A program made the translations under genes and the position numbers. From Rhexocercosporidium sp. MPI-PUGE-AT-0058 (lineage: Eukaryota; Ascomycota; Leotiomycetes; Helotiales): 64,000 nt of DNA. This document shows, in pieces, positions 1 through 11,815 of this stretch (within the stretch, counting starts at the first letter, position 1; each line of letters opens with the position of its first letter). The DNA lies in assembly GCA_020746875.1 (NCBI GenBank), contig JAGTJL010000042.1, forward strand, positions 83,601-147,600. The letters run 5' to 3'. The notes under the pieces were generated by a model. The model did no database searches. It saw nothing but the letters and a program-made list of their open reading frames with translations, and was not told the origin of the DNA.

Positions 1-3000
1 AAATATATCGCAAAAGATACGTCTAAATCTCAATCTTAATAATTCCTTCGAGCTTTTAAAAAAGTTAATCGAGTTTGCATACGAAAGAAGATTATTATAG
101 AATAGTAAATAATTATAAAGTTTCTGGCGGCTTTACTTAAGTACTTAAAGCAAAAGGCCGGAACTTTTATAAAAGATAATAATACTTTCGATACGGAAAA
201 CATACAATCTTTTAATAAAATATACGCTAAAATAAAAGGCTTATTCCGAGTCGAGCAGGAAATCGATACTTTAATTAAAAAAGAAGTATTATTTATGCGA
301 ATTATTTAGGCCGACCGTTTTCGACTCGGGTCGAGTAATAATAAAACTCCCTTTTCAGCGGTATAATTCGAAGGGCTTAATTTTATAGCTCGCCCCGAGC
401 TTATGAGGTATAAAAATAATTCTTCAGCTCGGGAGATCGACGACGTCTTCAAGAAGAATTCGGTGCTTCGTCCTGGACTGAATTAAGAAAGGCATATTCG
501 AGAAGAAATTATTCTTATTATCGAGAGGCTGACTCGCGATATTAATTAGGTTATAAAACGGGATATTAATACGATTACGGAAAGACTGAATAACTTACGT
601 ATTTTATACGTTATTATAAAGAAAAGAAAGAATCCAGAGTTAATAGCCGAAGTTAAGGCTTTATTTACTTACGAATCGATTGTATACCCTGAAGAAGCTG
701 AGGTATTCTATTAAGATTTTAAAGCAAGCTCTAAATATAATCGACGTTTTAGTATAAAAGATAATACAAGTACCGGATATCTCTTTTGCTTTAATAAGTC
801 GATTTCAGGTATTAAATCTTAAAGATTTTATAAGTATTAAAATTAATATTATAAGTTTAAGAAATAACTTAGTTTAAGAATTATTTATGAGAATAAAGAT
901 AATTATATTTATATAAGCTTTTAAAAAGAAGGAATAAAAGCTTAAGCGGTTTAATTTCCTTAAGATAAATTAAAGAAAGAAGTCTTTATTTTACGAATAA
1001 TTAATATAAAAAAAGACTTAGACTTAAGGCGGAAAGAAGAAGCAGTCCAAAGGAAGCTCCGAGACGCTCAAGAAGCCTTTTTAGTTTAATAAAATATTAT
1101 ACCGAAGTCAGCTTTAGAAAAACTAATACTAGAAGTAAGTTAAAAGCCTTAAGATTATTTAAATATCTTTGCTATCCGACTCTTCGATATAATAAGATTA
1201 ATTAACGTTTAAAACGTACTTACTACTTCCGATTCAGAAGGAATAAATAATAGCTTCGAAATAATATTTGCGGAAATAAGATAATAAAATGCTGCTATTT
1301 CTAGAGCAGCAATAAGAGCTGAATTATATATAACCGGAATCTTATTCTAAAAACGCTTTAAAACTTAAACTAATTACGGAAGATTAAAAGTTCGCGAAAA
1401 AGTTAAGAATACCGTCAGATTTCAAGAGCTTATAAACGTGAACCTTTTAATTAAAGCATTTAAAGCAAAACTTATTCGGATTATCGCAAGGGATAATAAT
1501 AATAATACTATTTTTAAGAAATTAAAAGAAGCTATTTCAGCCGTAAGTCGAAAAGGACCGATTACTATTAAATTATTTTTTATAAGGATTATTCGGGAAC
1601 GCGCTGAAAGCAACTTACTTATCGCCGTCAGGGCGACTTTAGGCCGACTTCGCGTATATTAAGCGCTATCGCGGAATAATTATACGTTAAATAATACGCT
1701 GAACAAGCTTCTTACTTAAAAAGAGCTCTTTAGAAACTTGATTTTAAGAGAAATCCTTATTTTAATCGATTTATTAAAGATAAGTCGACCGAAGATTATT
1801 AATTAAGAGATTCAGGACTAAATCGCTATTACTAGTATTAAGATTATAAAGTATATAAAAGCTTTTTGGGACTACGATCAAGAAGAGAATAATATTATAT
1901 TTTAACGCTCTTTATTACTTCGGGATAATACTTCGGATTTCATATTAAAAAGACTGCAAGCTTCGCGATAGCTTAAACGCATTTTCCTTAAATAAGAATA
2001 ACGAATTATTACTTATCTTATCGTATCCCGAGCTAGACTTACGCATAAGTTCTAAATTTAATAAAAGAAATAAAAGTATTAAGTCTTTTTAATACAGAAA
2101 ATACTAATTTAATAATTAATTTTCTGGCTATTACTAAGTCTGATTCCTTTCTTTAGCTCGATACTTATAATCTTAACCGCTATTTTAATAGCGCTTTAAA
2201 AAATAATAATTTTAAAAAAAGAATTTAAAATCGACTTACTATTAACCGCTGAAGTTTACTTAGTCGATATACTTTAAGGACCGAGTTATAAGTAATACTT
2301 TCTAACGCCGAAGTATGTGATTATTATACTTAGGAAGACGAGACTTAATAATGTCCGAGCTACTTTTGATTCCGGCGCAGAAGTCAGTTATATGTCTTAT
2401 AATACTGCCGTTTAACTAGAAGTCCTTATTATAAAAAGCGATTTTATAACCCTAAAGAGTATTATAAGCGCAAAATCGCGATTTCTGGAATATGCGGATA
2501 ACGTCCCGGTTATAATAAAAAATTATATTTTTTATTAGGTTTTATATTATAAATATCCTAAATATTAAAATTATTCTTAGATTTCTATTCTTTTGGATTA
2601 CGCGCGTTTTATTTAGATACTTATTTAATGTAGAAAGCGGTCTAGTTTACGCTAACTTATAAAATAAGATTACGCGATTAATTATTATTATTAAAGCAAC
2701 TGAACTTATAAAATACGTTAAAAGCATCGAAATTGCGAAGTCTAAGAGCTGAGCTAGCAAAATATTATTAAATCCGGAATTAGATTACTTAGAGTCCGAA
2801 ACTAATTCGGGAAACGAATAATTAATTATAATTAGAGCTTTGCAGTTAATACCGTCGAATGCTTTCTGAAGGATACTTCCTTTGAGCTCGAGGACGAGCT
2901 TTTCTATAAGAAGGACAAAGAAACCTTTAGTAATAAAACTAATTCCTTTTTTAAAAACGTCTTATATATTTCCATCGAATACATGAAGCGAGAATTCATG

Positions 3001-6000
3001 ATTTTAGAGACGGATTTTTACGATTACTTTCTTTATAAAAACTTCATTAAAGCTCTTTTCGGCAAAGAACGCGTGTTTAGTACCGTATTAACTGAGAAAA
3101 TCGAGCTTATTTTTCAATTTACTACGAATTATAATACTTTATTAATAACGTTTTTATTCAGAGAATGTAAATAAGTTTCGCGGGTTTATATTATATATAA
3201 GACGAAAGATAAAAAGATCAGGCTTATAAATTAAATAAATAAAATAAGAGATACGCCTAAAAGCCGTGAAAACTAGTACAAAGTTTTTAAAAAAAAAGAT
3301 TTTCTTTAAAAATAAGTTAAGAAGTATCAAAATATCTTACTCTCTTATTTTGCCGGCTTTCTTCGCGGATTTAAGATTACGGAAGAACGACTTGCTATTT
3401 TAGATATTAAAGATATATTATAATTAAAAGAAAAAGCCTTCTTCGACGAAATAATATTAAATCGAGAAAGTGTTATTATATTTAATTAAACTAAATATAA
3501 GAAATTCTATAAGGATGTTTCGCTATTTATAATTATTAAGACAGTAGACTACAAAGCCTAACAAGTATTATACTTTTTATTTCTTAAAGCGTTAGCTTCT
3601 AAAGTCAAGAAGATAATAAAAGACAGATTCAACCGAAGGGTTCTCGAACTCTTTGAGGGGCTATATTATAACGCTTAGTTTTTAATTAAAAAAAAAGAAC
3701 TAAGAAAGTACCGCTTAATTAACTCGGCAATTATACTTAACGCAATTACTTTAAGAGACGCTAATTTACTTTTTTTTATTAACGAATTTTCAGAGGAATT
3801 TATAAAATGCCATATCGCGAGCTTAATAGATTTATATTTAAGTTATAATTAATAAGTATTATATTAAAGCAGCCGAGATATGACGGCTTTCTTCGTGCCT
3901 AGTATCGGATTAATCTGAAATACGATATTATTTTAAGGAGTTATAAATTCTATTATTCAGTTCGTAAGAACAATCAATAGAATACTGAAAGATATTATAT
4001 TCTTAATTATAATACCGTTTTTAGACGACGTTAGCGTAAAAGGATTATATACAGACTACGATCGGAAGAAAGTACGGCCTGGAATTCGCTAGTTTGTCCT
4101 TAAGTACTTTCTTAACTTCGATAAAACGCTAAAACGCTTTAAACGCGCTGGAGCTATTATAAGCTTTAAATCGCAGTTCTGTTGCAATAGTATGAACGTC
4201 GTCGGCTACGCATATAACTTATAAGGAAGAGAACTTTCAGTTATATATTTAATTAAAATATAGAAATGAAAAGAATCTGAGAATGTTATAGAAATTAAAG
4301 GATTTCTAAATTTAATTACTTACTTCCGCATTTAGATTAAAGATTTTCGTTTATTAGCCGAGCTGTTATACGACCTTATTAAAAAAGGAGTTAAATTCAT
4401 ATAAAATCCCGCAACTTATGGCTAAATAATAAAAATCTTCTAAAATATCTTATACTTTTTTCCAGTATTTTGCAGGATCGATTATTTTAAGGGCGCTGGC
4501 GAAATCGTCGTTTTTATAAACTCTAATAAAGTCGGATAAAGTAATTTCCTTAATTAACGTAATCCAAAAAACAATAGGCTCAGACCGGCGAGGTATAAGA
4601 GCGGCTTCTAGACGAAGGCAGAACGAGATTATAACGCTACGAAAAGAGAATACAAAAGCATGCTCTTAATCTTTAAAAAGCTCAAAATCTGACTTATAAG
4701 AGTTTATTTTATTATAAAGACTAACGCTAATACTCTTATTACTTAATTCAAAAGAGCTACTCACAACTATTTTAGTACGATGCTCATTCGCTGGCTCGCT
4801 TAGATTAGGCTTTTCGACTTCGAAGTGCGTTATATTAAAAGTACTACGTATATAATAGCAGATGCTTTCTTAAAAAGACTTAAATACTTTAAAGATACTA
4901 AAAAAGATACCGAAAATAATAATAATAAGGATTAAATCTTAACTAAGCTTAATATAATTGGAATTTGCCCGGTAAAAGCGGAAAGCACGGAAGACTTAAT
5001 AAAAGAGCTAAAGACTTTCGATAACTTTAAGCTAATCTAAAGACGCGATATCTTCATCGATATAAAGCGAAAAGTCCAAGAACTGCGAGATAGGTCGAAC
5101 AATTAAGCAATACTTAGTGGCGACTCGAGTATAGATTAAGAGAGCGAAGCGGACTTATTAATATCTTCAAAATATTATAAAGAGTATTATTAAAAGATAA
5201 TTACTTATTTAATTACGCTTAAGATTCCGAAAAGTATAAATTTAAAAGCTTTTCGTATATTTAAAAAAGAAGTATTATTATATAGAATTTATAACTAGCG
5301 TATTTAGAGACTTTTATTAAAAGGCGTATTTATTAAACTCGTTATTAATATTAATAAAAATAAAATATATATCTTGCGAAGCTATTATAATAGCTCCGGC
5401 TATAAAAGAAAAGAAAGTATATATTATCGCATTTTTTAGCGCTATTTCTGGAAAGGCTGTTTCAAGGATTCCGCGGAATTCGTTAAAATATGCGATAAGT
5501 GCATATTACGCAATATTAAGTGATAAAAAGAACTTATGGTTTTAATTGCTTCGAACGGACTTATAAAAAAATAGGCGCTAGATATTACTTTCATATTAAT
5601 ACAAAACGAAAAGAAGTATTTTATTGTCGCCTAAGACAATATAAGCGGTTAAGTCGAAGCCAAGGCGCTTGCTTCGAAAGAGGCTAAAAGTATCGCTAAT
5701 TTTATTTAGCAAAATATTATTTGCCGATATAAGCTATTTTAAAAGCTGGTAATCAATAAAAGTATAAAGAATATAAGCAAAGTCGTTAACTTATTAAATA
5801 AAGTAAAAATTCGACGAATTCAAATATCGGCTTATAACGCGAAAGCTAATAATATAATCGAACGGGAATATGGCCTTATTAAAAATACTTTTTTTAAAAT
5901 AAGAAGAGATTAGATAAGCAGCTTATTAGCGGTTCTGTTCGCTGACCGTATTATAGTTCATAAACTTATAAGTTATACTTTTTTTTATATAATTTACGGC

Positions 6001-7600
6001 AGAAAACCAGTTTTTCTTATCGAAACACGTTACTTTATTTAAAAAAGCCTCTTCTCGGAAGATATTAAGAGTATTAACGATTTAATTTATATCCGAACTC
6101 TCTAATATTAAATGCAAAATAATAATATAAAAGAAGCTAAGTTTTAAAAGATACGCCGTAAATAAGAAGGGAAAGAAACTTTCGACGCAAAAAAGGATAT
6201 TCGAAATAAGCTATTATAAGTTAAAGATTTAATACTTAGGCACGATTTTATTTAGGAAATCGATATATTAAGGAGCAAAAAGCTCGACTTTCGGTAGCTA
6301 AGACTTTACGAAATTTATAAAGCCTTTTCTAAAAAGAGTTATTATAAGCTGAAAGAGTTAAGAGATAACAGTGCACTCTTCCGCAATACTTTTACAGCTA
6401 ATCGCTTTAAGCTGTTTTATAAACGAGAGCGCTTTATTTATTATGAAGATAATAAGCTTTTAGCGACAATTCAATATAATAATAATAAAGATTAGCTTAA
6501 ACCTAGTCTCGAGGAGCGAAATTTATAAGGCTTTGAAGACCTCGAAGAGCTTACGAGATAAGCTATACGGAATAATAGAATTATTATTAGAATACCCAAA
6601 AGGCTAACTTACGCGAAATAAAGTCAATATCGAGTCGTTATTTATTCTTTTAGTAAATAGCCTAATCGCTACGATTAATATTATTAATTACTTCTTATTA
6701 TAATTCTTATAGCTTGTCGTTTAACGTTATTAAACGCTAAACTATAGCGAGAACGCACCTTTTATATCTTACGGAGGAAACGAAGATTAAGGCACGATAA
6801 TAAAAGTATATACTGAAATACTAAGGGCTTTCTCTTAAACAACGAAAAATCCTTTCAGCACTTCGAATACTATCTATGTTTATAAATACCTTCTGATCGC
6901 ACTTATAAGTCGTTCCGCAACGATAATACTAGTATTCTAATCGAGCCAAATAGTGTGTTTGCGGTAGCTGCCCTTCGAATAATTCAGTATTACTGACGCT
7001 GGACGTATAGGCTCGAAAGCTTATAAATATAGTAATTATTAATACTTTATAGAGTTAAAGAAGCTTTTGAGAAACTTAAAGAGAGTTTTGGCCTTGTAAG
7101 GTAATTTAATTAAATTAAGTCGATTATAGCTTGCGTTATAGAAGAGCAGAATCCAATCGAGCACTTACTTCTTATTAAATCTTATAAAAAATTAAATAAT
7201 AAATTAGACGAAGTTCCTTCGACGAGCTATTCCGGAGCGTTAATAATCTTAATGTATTAATAGGCTAAGCGCTGAAAACAATAACCTTCCGAGATATATT
7301 ACCGAAGCAGGCTCGTATAATAAGTCCCCGAAGGTAATCGAAGACCAGAAATTCTTTCTTAATATTACTTAAATATTTTATAACGAAAAAGATCTACCTT
7401 AATTAAAACAGCTCTTAAGGCTACGATAAATAAATTATTAATTTAAAAAGAAAATATATAACGACTAAGAAGTTACACGTAATTAAACGACTTAAGATTT
7501 GAAAAAGCTTATAAAACTAAATAAATAAAATTAATCTATATATTTAAATAAATAATAAAGCGCGCGATAAGCTACAAGTTATTATAAAAGAAACGAGCTA
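1..7600 (+). pseudogene. gag-pol polyprotein relic of gypsy family A
   Basis: A single plus-strand frame (codon starts at positions 1, 4, 7 and so on) stays in register for about 7.6 kb, with many TAA/TAG/TGA codons but no net frameshift that I can detect. The gag-like part is rich in Lys and Ile. The aspartic protease motif DSGAEVSYM is at 2368-2394. The reverse transcriptase catalytic box reads FLDDV around 4018-4032, followed by an RNase H region. The integrase zinc-binding remnant (ICDKC) is near 5490-5510, and the integrase core C-terminal signature AYNAKANNIIERE is at 5830-5868. About 1.1 kb of the same frame continues beyond the integrase (6490-7600) with no domain I recognise. The stop codons make it non-functional. 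Normal function would be retrotransposition. Confidence 0.88.
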
Positions 7601-8464
7601 TTATAACTACTTTATACTAATAATAAAGATCGTTAGATCTATTATTAATAATATAAAAAGTTCATTCAGATATTAATAACTCTAATATAACGTGCTTAGA
7701 AACGGAGCTTAATACTCCGAGACCGTAACGATTAAGCTAAAAATAAGTAAAGCAAGTACGGCTAATAAGTTGTAAATCTCCAGCTTTTTTATATCTCTTT
7801 TACGCTTTTAATCTTTTATATTATAAGTGCTTTATTCCTAATTAGATTATCGGCCTTCGGAAATCAGCGGTCGAGTTGTTGCGAGCTTAAAGTTTAACGT
7901 AAAGATTATTATTAGATTTTATAAATTCTCTCGATCGACGGCTGCTAGGTCTGGGCTTTCACGCTGCCTGAGTACTAGCAGCAATAACTTGATTAAGAGC
8001 AAAAGTATAAGATAGTAGATTGGGTACCGTAATAAGCTAAGCCTGCCTTAAGTTATTCTAAGTAACGCATCGAAGTGCTGAAGTAATAACGATTTTATTT
8101 CCTCGGAGTTTCGGTTAATTAGTTTTAAGACGATAAAATAGGCAGAATTACTCCGTGCGAAGGGAGATTCTAATTAGTCTGAATTACACGCTTTTTTTTT
8201 AGCCGTTCCGAAATCTCGCTTATCGGAATTCAAATACTGTTATTATAGTTCCGTCGCGGTAATAATTCTATAAAGGATTTAAGCGGGTAAATAATGCCCT
8301 ATTATAAGCACTTGAGCTATTTATAGGTGTTTTTTTAATTTTATTCTTATAAGGCTGTCTCTTATTAAGCAAATTAACCAGACTTCAGGTTAAGAGCTTT
8401 CTTTAGCCAGATATTAGTCCTCGGACCCCTAAATTAAGAATATTAATCGATTAAAAAAGAGTAT
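7601..8464. other. family A internal sequence with no recognisable gene
   Basis: RIP-degraded retrotransposon interior between the polyprotein relic and the extra ORF relic. Short open stretches exist (around 8200-8400, plus strand), but I see no motif. The sequence is shared with the minus-strand copy at about 15.6-16.4 kb. Confidence 0.6.
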
Positions 8465-9400
8465 TATTATTTCTACTTTTAAGATATATTTGCTTCTTTT
8501 TTAGACTTAGAATCCGGCTCAGCTTACACCGGCTTATAAAGATATTCGGGGAATATTTCTATTACCCTCAGAATTACTATAGAATTATATTAATATAAGA
8601 TTTTTTAAAAAAGAACTTTATTTTTAAATAAAAAAAGAATTACTTTAATAAAAAAGGACTCCCGGAAAGCTCGATATTATTAGTTTAGAGGTTACTTACG
8701 ATATAATTAATAAAAGCTTAAAATAAATAATAAAGTTAAAAACATTTCTTATTTTAATAAGGCGATTAAAGCTACGCTTTTACTTTAGGTCTTTAAATCG
8801 CATCGGAGAAATATTAAGATTTGAAAGTTAGCGATATTAAATAAGAAGGAACTTACTTTTAGCTTCTTACTTTTTCCAGCTAATTAATAATAAGAAGTAA
8901 GTCGAAGGAAAGCGACGACGAAGGCGGTCTAAGATAACTTACAGCTTATTAGAGCTTTAAAGGTTATTCTCGAGAAGCTTTTACTCCGTAACCTGCCGCC
9001 AGGAAAAGAAAGAAACCGTAAGGAAAACTGAGTAGCTCGAAGTTAATATATAAAGTATAATATTTCTTCTCTTCTTCCTTTAAATATAACAAATCTCAGC
9101 CGCTTATAGCAATTTATTTATTCACTAAAGAATAGTAAGAAGATATAATAAGAAGTTATTAAGATATTATCGGCGCTTTTATTTAATATAATAACTATTA
9201 AGATAAGAAGAAAGAGAATTACTTAAGACCGATTTTGTCGTTATTTAATATCGACTTATTAAAGAAGTAAGAGCAAAGAAAAGAAGATAAGAATGAAGAA
9301 GAGATTTAATTAAATTAAGAAAAAAGATACTCTGATTAACTTCTTTTTATTTTTCTATTATACTTCGAACCTCGAAGGTAAGAAGACCGTCTTCCGATTA
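8465..9400 (+). pseudogene. extra 3' ORF relic of gypsy family A, unknown function
   Basis: Downstream of the long gag-pol frame and upstream of the 3' LTR, a different plus-strand frame (starts at positions such as 8522 and 8642) is open except for RIP-type stops over about 0.9 kb. The conceptual product is Lys/Arg-rich in its middle and C-terminal part, for example KKDSRKAR near 8655 and PPGKERNRKE near 8997-9026. The same stretch is present in the minus-strand copy at about 14650-15640. I recognise no domain. It could be an accessory ORF of the element or captured sequence. The exact ends are uncertain. Confidence 0.45.
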
Positions 9401-10105
9401 TTATTTACTTTTAATTTTATATATTTATATATTCTTATTTCTTTAATATACTTATAATATATTTCCTTTTATTCTTAATAATAATTAAGAAATTAAGAAG
9501 ATTCGTAAAAGATTCGTTAAAGTAAAAGTATAAAAAAGAAGCGGGGTCGTTGAAAATACGTTAGCTTAAGGTATGAAGGAATATTAACGAATTCGACGCG
9601 TTATGGGGATCGATCTTTATTTTATAAGAAAAGTCAGTTTCTACGCCGTAAAAGAAGGAGTCGGGAACTTATTTAGAATACTAGTTATGCGCCGATCTAT
9701 CTTAAAGGAATTATTTTGACTTTGCTAAAGCTGAAGTTTACTCGGATGCAATATTTAAAAAAGCAAGTTTAAGCGACAGAAACGATACGATAAGTATTAA
9801 GAAGTATAAAAAAACTGATATAAATATGAAGAAACGCGTAAAGCTTTTTTAAGAGTATTATAAAAAAGCGTAATAGAATTATTAAAAAGAAAAGGAAAGA
9901 AAAAGAATAATAAAGTAAAAGACGATATTTAAGAGTACTAAGCGAGACGATTGTTTGCTTTTAAAAGTAAGATGCAAGTCATTTAATATTTACTTGTTCT
10001 TACTCAGACACATTTTCCTTTAAGTATTTAGAGCTTTAAAGCTGTAATACTAGTTCTTATTTCTTTACTCGAGGTCGAGTATGAGTTTTCTAAGAAAGGG
10101 ACGCA

Positions 10106-10390
10106 TATAATAGGGTTAATCTCAGAGGCCTATTTATCACGTGATTAAACTGCATCTTACTGTATTTAAGATAGCTTTTAAAATAATATCCTTTAAAAAA
10201 AAATAATAACGATTTTTACTATTATAACTTTTCCTTCTTATTCAAATTATACTTCTCTCTTCCTTTAATAGATTATATTCCTTAAATATGTAGTATCTTT
10301 AGTAATAGTCAAATGGGTATTTCTTACGTTTACTTTCCGGTACTTGCTTTGCTACCTTCTTATTGTGTGCTTGGTGTTTTCCCCTCCACA
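10106..10390 (+). repeat. 3' LTR of family A plus copy
   Basis: A 285-bp LTR, delimited by alignment with the two LTRs of the minus copy. The consensus start is TGTGGTAAGG, here mutated to TATAATAGGG, and it ends CCCCTCCACA. A purine-rich tract AAGAAAGGGACGCA, a plausible polypurine tract, lies immediately upstream. The terminal TGTGG/CCACA are inverted repeats. Confidence 0.85.
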
Positions 10391-11304
10391 ATATCAAATC
10401 TTTTATTAAAGAGCTTAAAAAGTTTTTTAAATTAAAGGATTTAAGGCTAATAAAGGACTACTTAAGTATAAATATCGATTATAACTTAGATAAAGGTTAT
10501 ATGAAGCTAAGCTAAGAGAGTTATATTAAAAAAGTGCTAGCGCGGTTTAATATGACCGACTGTAAGCCTAAAGATATACTAATAGATTCGAAGGCTAAGC
10601 TAGAGCTTAATCCTAATTAGGCTAATAAAGAGGAAATAAACTAATATCAGCAAATTATAGGCTGCCTCTTGTTTCTTACGCTAGCTATTAGACCCGATAT
10701 TTACTACTCGGTTATAAAGCTCGCTCGATTCGCTAGTAATCCTAGCACCGATCACCTGATTGCCCTTAAAAACGTGCTTAAATACTTAAAAGGATCAAAA
10801 AAGCTAAGGCTAATTTACGAAAAATGCTTTAGTCGATATATAAGCGGCTATTACGACGCCGATTACGCCGGAGATATTAGTACGGCTAAATCGATTAGCG
10901 GCTTAAGCTTTTACTTAGCGAGTTGCTTATTTAGCTGGAAAAGCAAGCTCTAAAGTATTATAGCTTAAAGTACGATTAAGGCCGAATATATAGCTATTAA
11001 TTCGGCTTTTAAAGAGGCTATTTATATAAAGTAGCTTTTAATTGAATTAGGCTATTATATATAAGAACGATTCCCTGTTTATACGGACAATAACGGCGCT
11101 CTCTTATTAGCTAATAACTCTTAATTCTACGAGAAGACTAAGTATATTGCCGTTAAATACTACTACGTCCGCGACCTCATAAATTAAGGCGAAATAGACT
11201 TAATTTATATAAAAGGGTCTAAACCAAAAGCCGACGGCTTTACGAAGCCGCTAGATAAGCCTAAATTCATTGAATTCATAAGGCTTTTAAGACTAGCCGA
11301 ATAA
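10391..11304 (+). pseudogene. copia pol relic: end of RT and RNase H
   Basis: The frame carries the copia landmarks in order. TRPDIYYSV-like sequence (here IRPDIYYSV) is near 10685. SRYISGYYDADYAGD near 10832-10876 is the RNase H start, followed by SISGLSFYLA. QSIIAQSTIKAEYIA near 10951-10995 comes with stops at former Gln codons. TDNNGALLLANN and then KPLDKPKFIEFI lead to TAA at 11302-11304. An uninterrupted 94-codon piece (10669-10953) survives. It is less RIP-damaged than copy 2, which has a frameshift in this region. Confidence 0.88.
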
Positions 11305-11501
11305 GGCTAAAGGCGGAAGAAAATAGATTGTTATTCTAAAGGGCGTATTACGGTTATTTCTTTTGCTTATTTTCACAGTTGGCTTACCTTCCGTAAAGGG
11401 TTATTTTATGTATTAAGCTTATTCTTGTAAATACAAGCTCTGCTTTAAAGCTAGCTTGTATATAAGCTTATAAAGCTATTACGTCACTCATTAAGAGGGC
11501 G

Positions 11502-11815
11502 TGTTAGATTTCACTTCGGTAACTCGTGCCGATTCTACTTTAAAATAGCCGAAGGGGTTTCTATTACTTACGCGGTCCGGAAATTACTTTTGTATTCCGG
11601 GAAATTACGCTCGTATTCAATTACGTAGCTCGTAAAGGCTACGTAATTAATTACGTAGTCGTAGAAGCTTCTATAGAAGCTATTATTTTATATATAATTA
11701 CCGAAAAGCTCTTCTAGCTTTTTAAGCAAGCAAGCAATTAATTCTACTTTGTCTTTGATCACGTGTCCTCACCTACTGCGCTTCCTCATTCCTGATTGGC
11801 TCGCCTATTCTCACA
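11502..11815 (+). repeat. copia LTR, copy 1 (3' LTR)
   Basis: It begins TGTTAGATTTCACTTCGG and ends CTATTCTCACA, 314 bp. It is preceded by AAGAGGGCG, a plausible polypurine tract. Compared with the other LTR at 35436-35714 it has about 35 extra bases around ATTACGTAG direct repeats (near 11620-11665), consistent with slippage or deletion between short repeats. Confidence 0.85.

Larger units (their letters stand above)
1..10390 (+). mobile_element. Ty3/gypsy element, family A, plus copy, cut by window start
   Basis: A RIP-degraded LTR retrotransposon. The left LTR and roughly 1.9 kb of the 5' internal region, judged against the complete minus-strand copy at 13757-26150, lie outside the window. 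The order protease, reverse transcriptase, integrase identifies Ty3/gypsy. The 3' LTR spans 10106-10390. Position 25 onward is the reverse complement of sequence near 23945, and the match continues to the LTR. The right LTR end abuts copia sequence at 10391, so this copy inserted into a copia element. The internal region is unusually long, with about 2.5 kb between the end of the long coding frame and the LTR. Confidence 0.9.
10391..11815 (+). mobile_element. Ty1/copia element, copy 1, 5'-truncated
   Basis: The 3' end of a copia-type retrotransposon: the end of reverse transcriptase, RNase H, then one LTR. It aligns with 34350-35714 of the second copy. Its 5' side is replaced by the family A LTR at 10390, so the gypsy element inserted into it. 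Its right LTR end abuts a family A fragment at 11816, so copia had itself inserted into an older gypsy copy. This gives at least three nested insertion layers. Confidence 0.88.

Noticed and set aside
1422..1613. Minus-strand open frame of 63 codons
   Set aside because: It lies opposite the gag-pol frame of family A and is a shadow of it.
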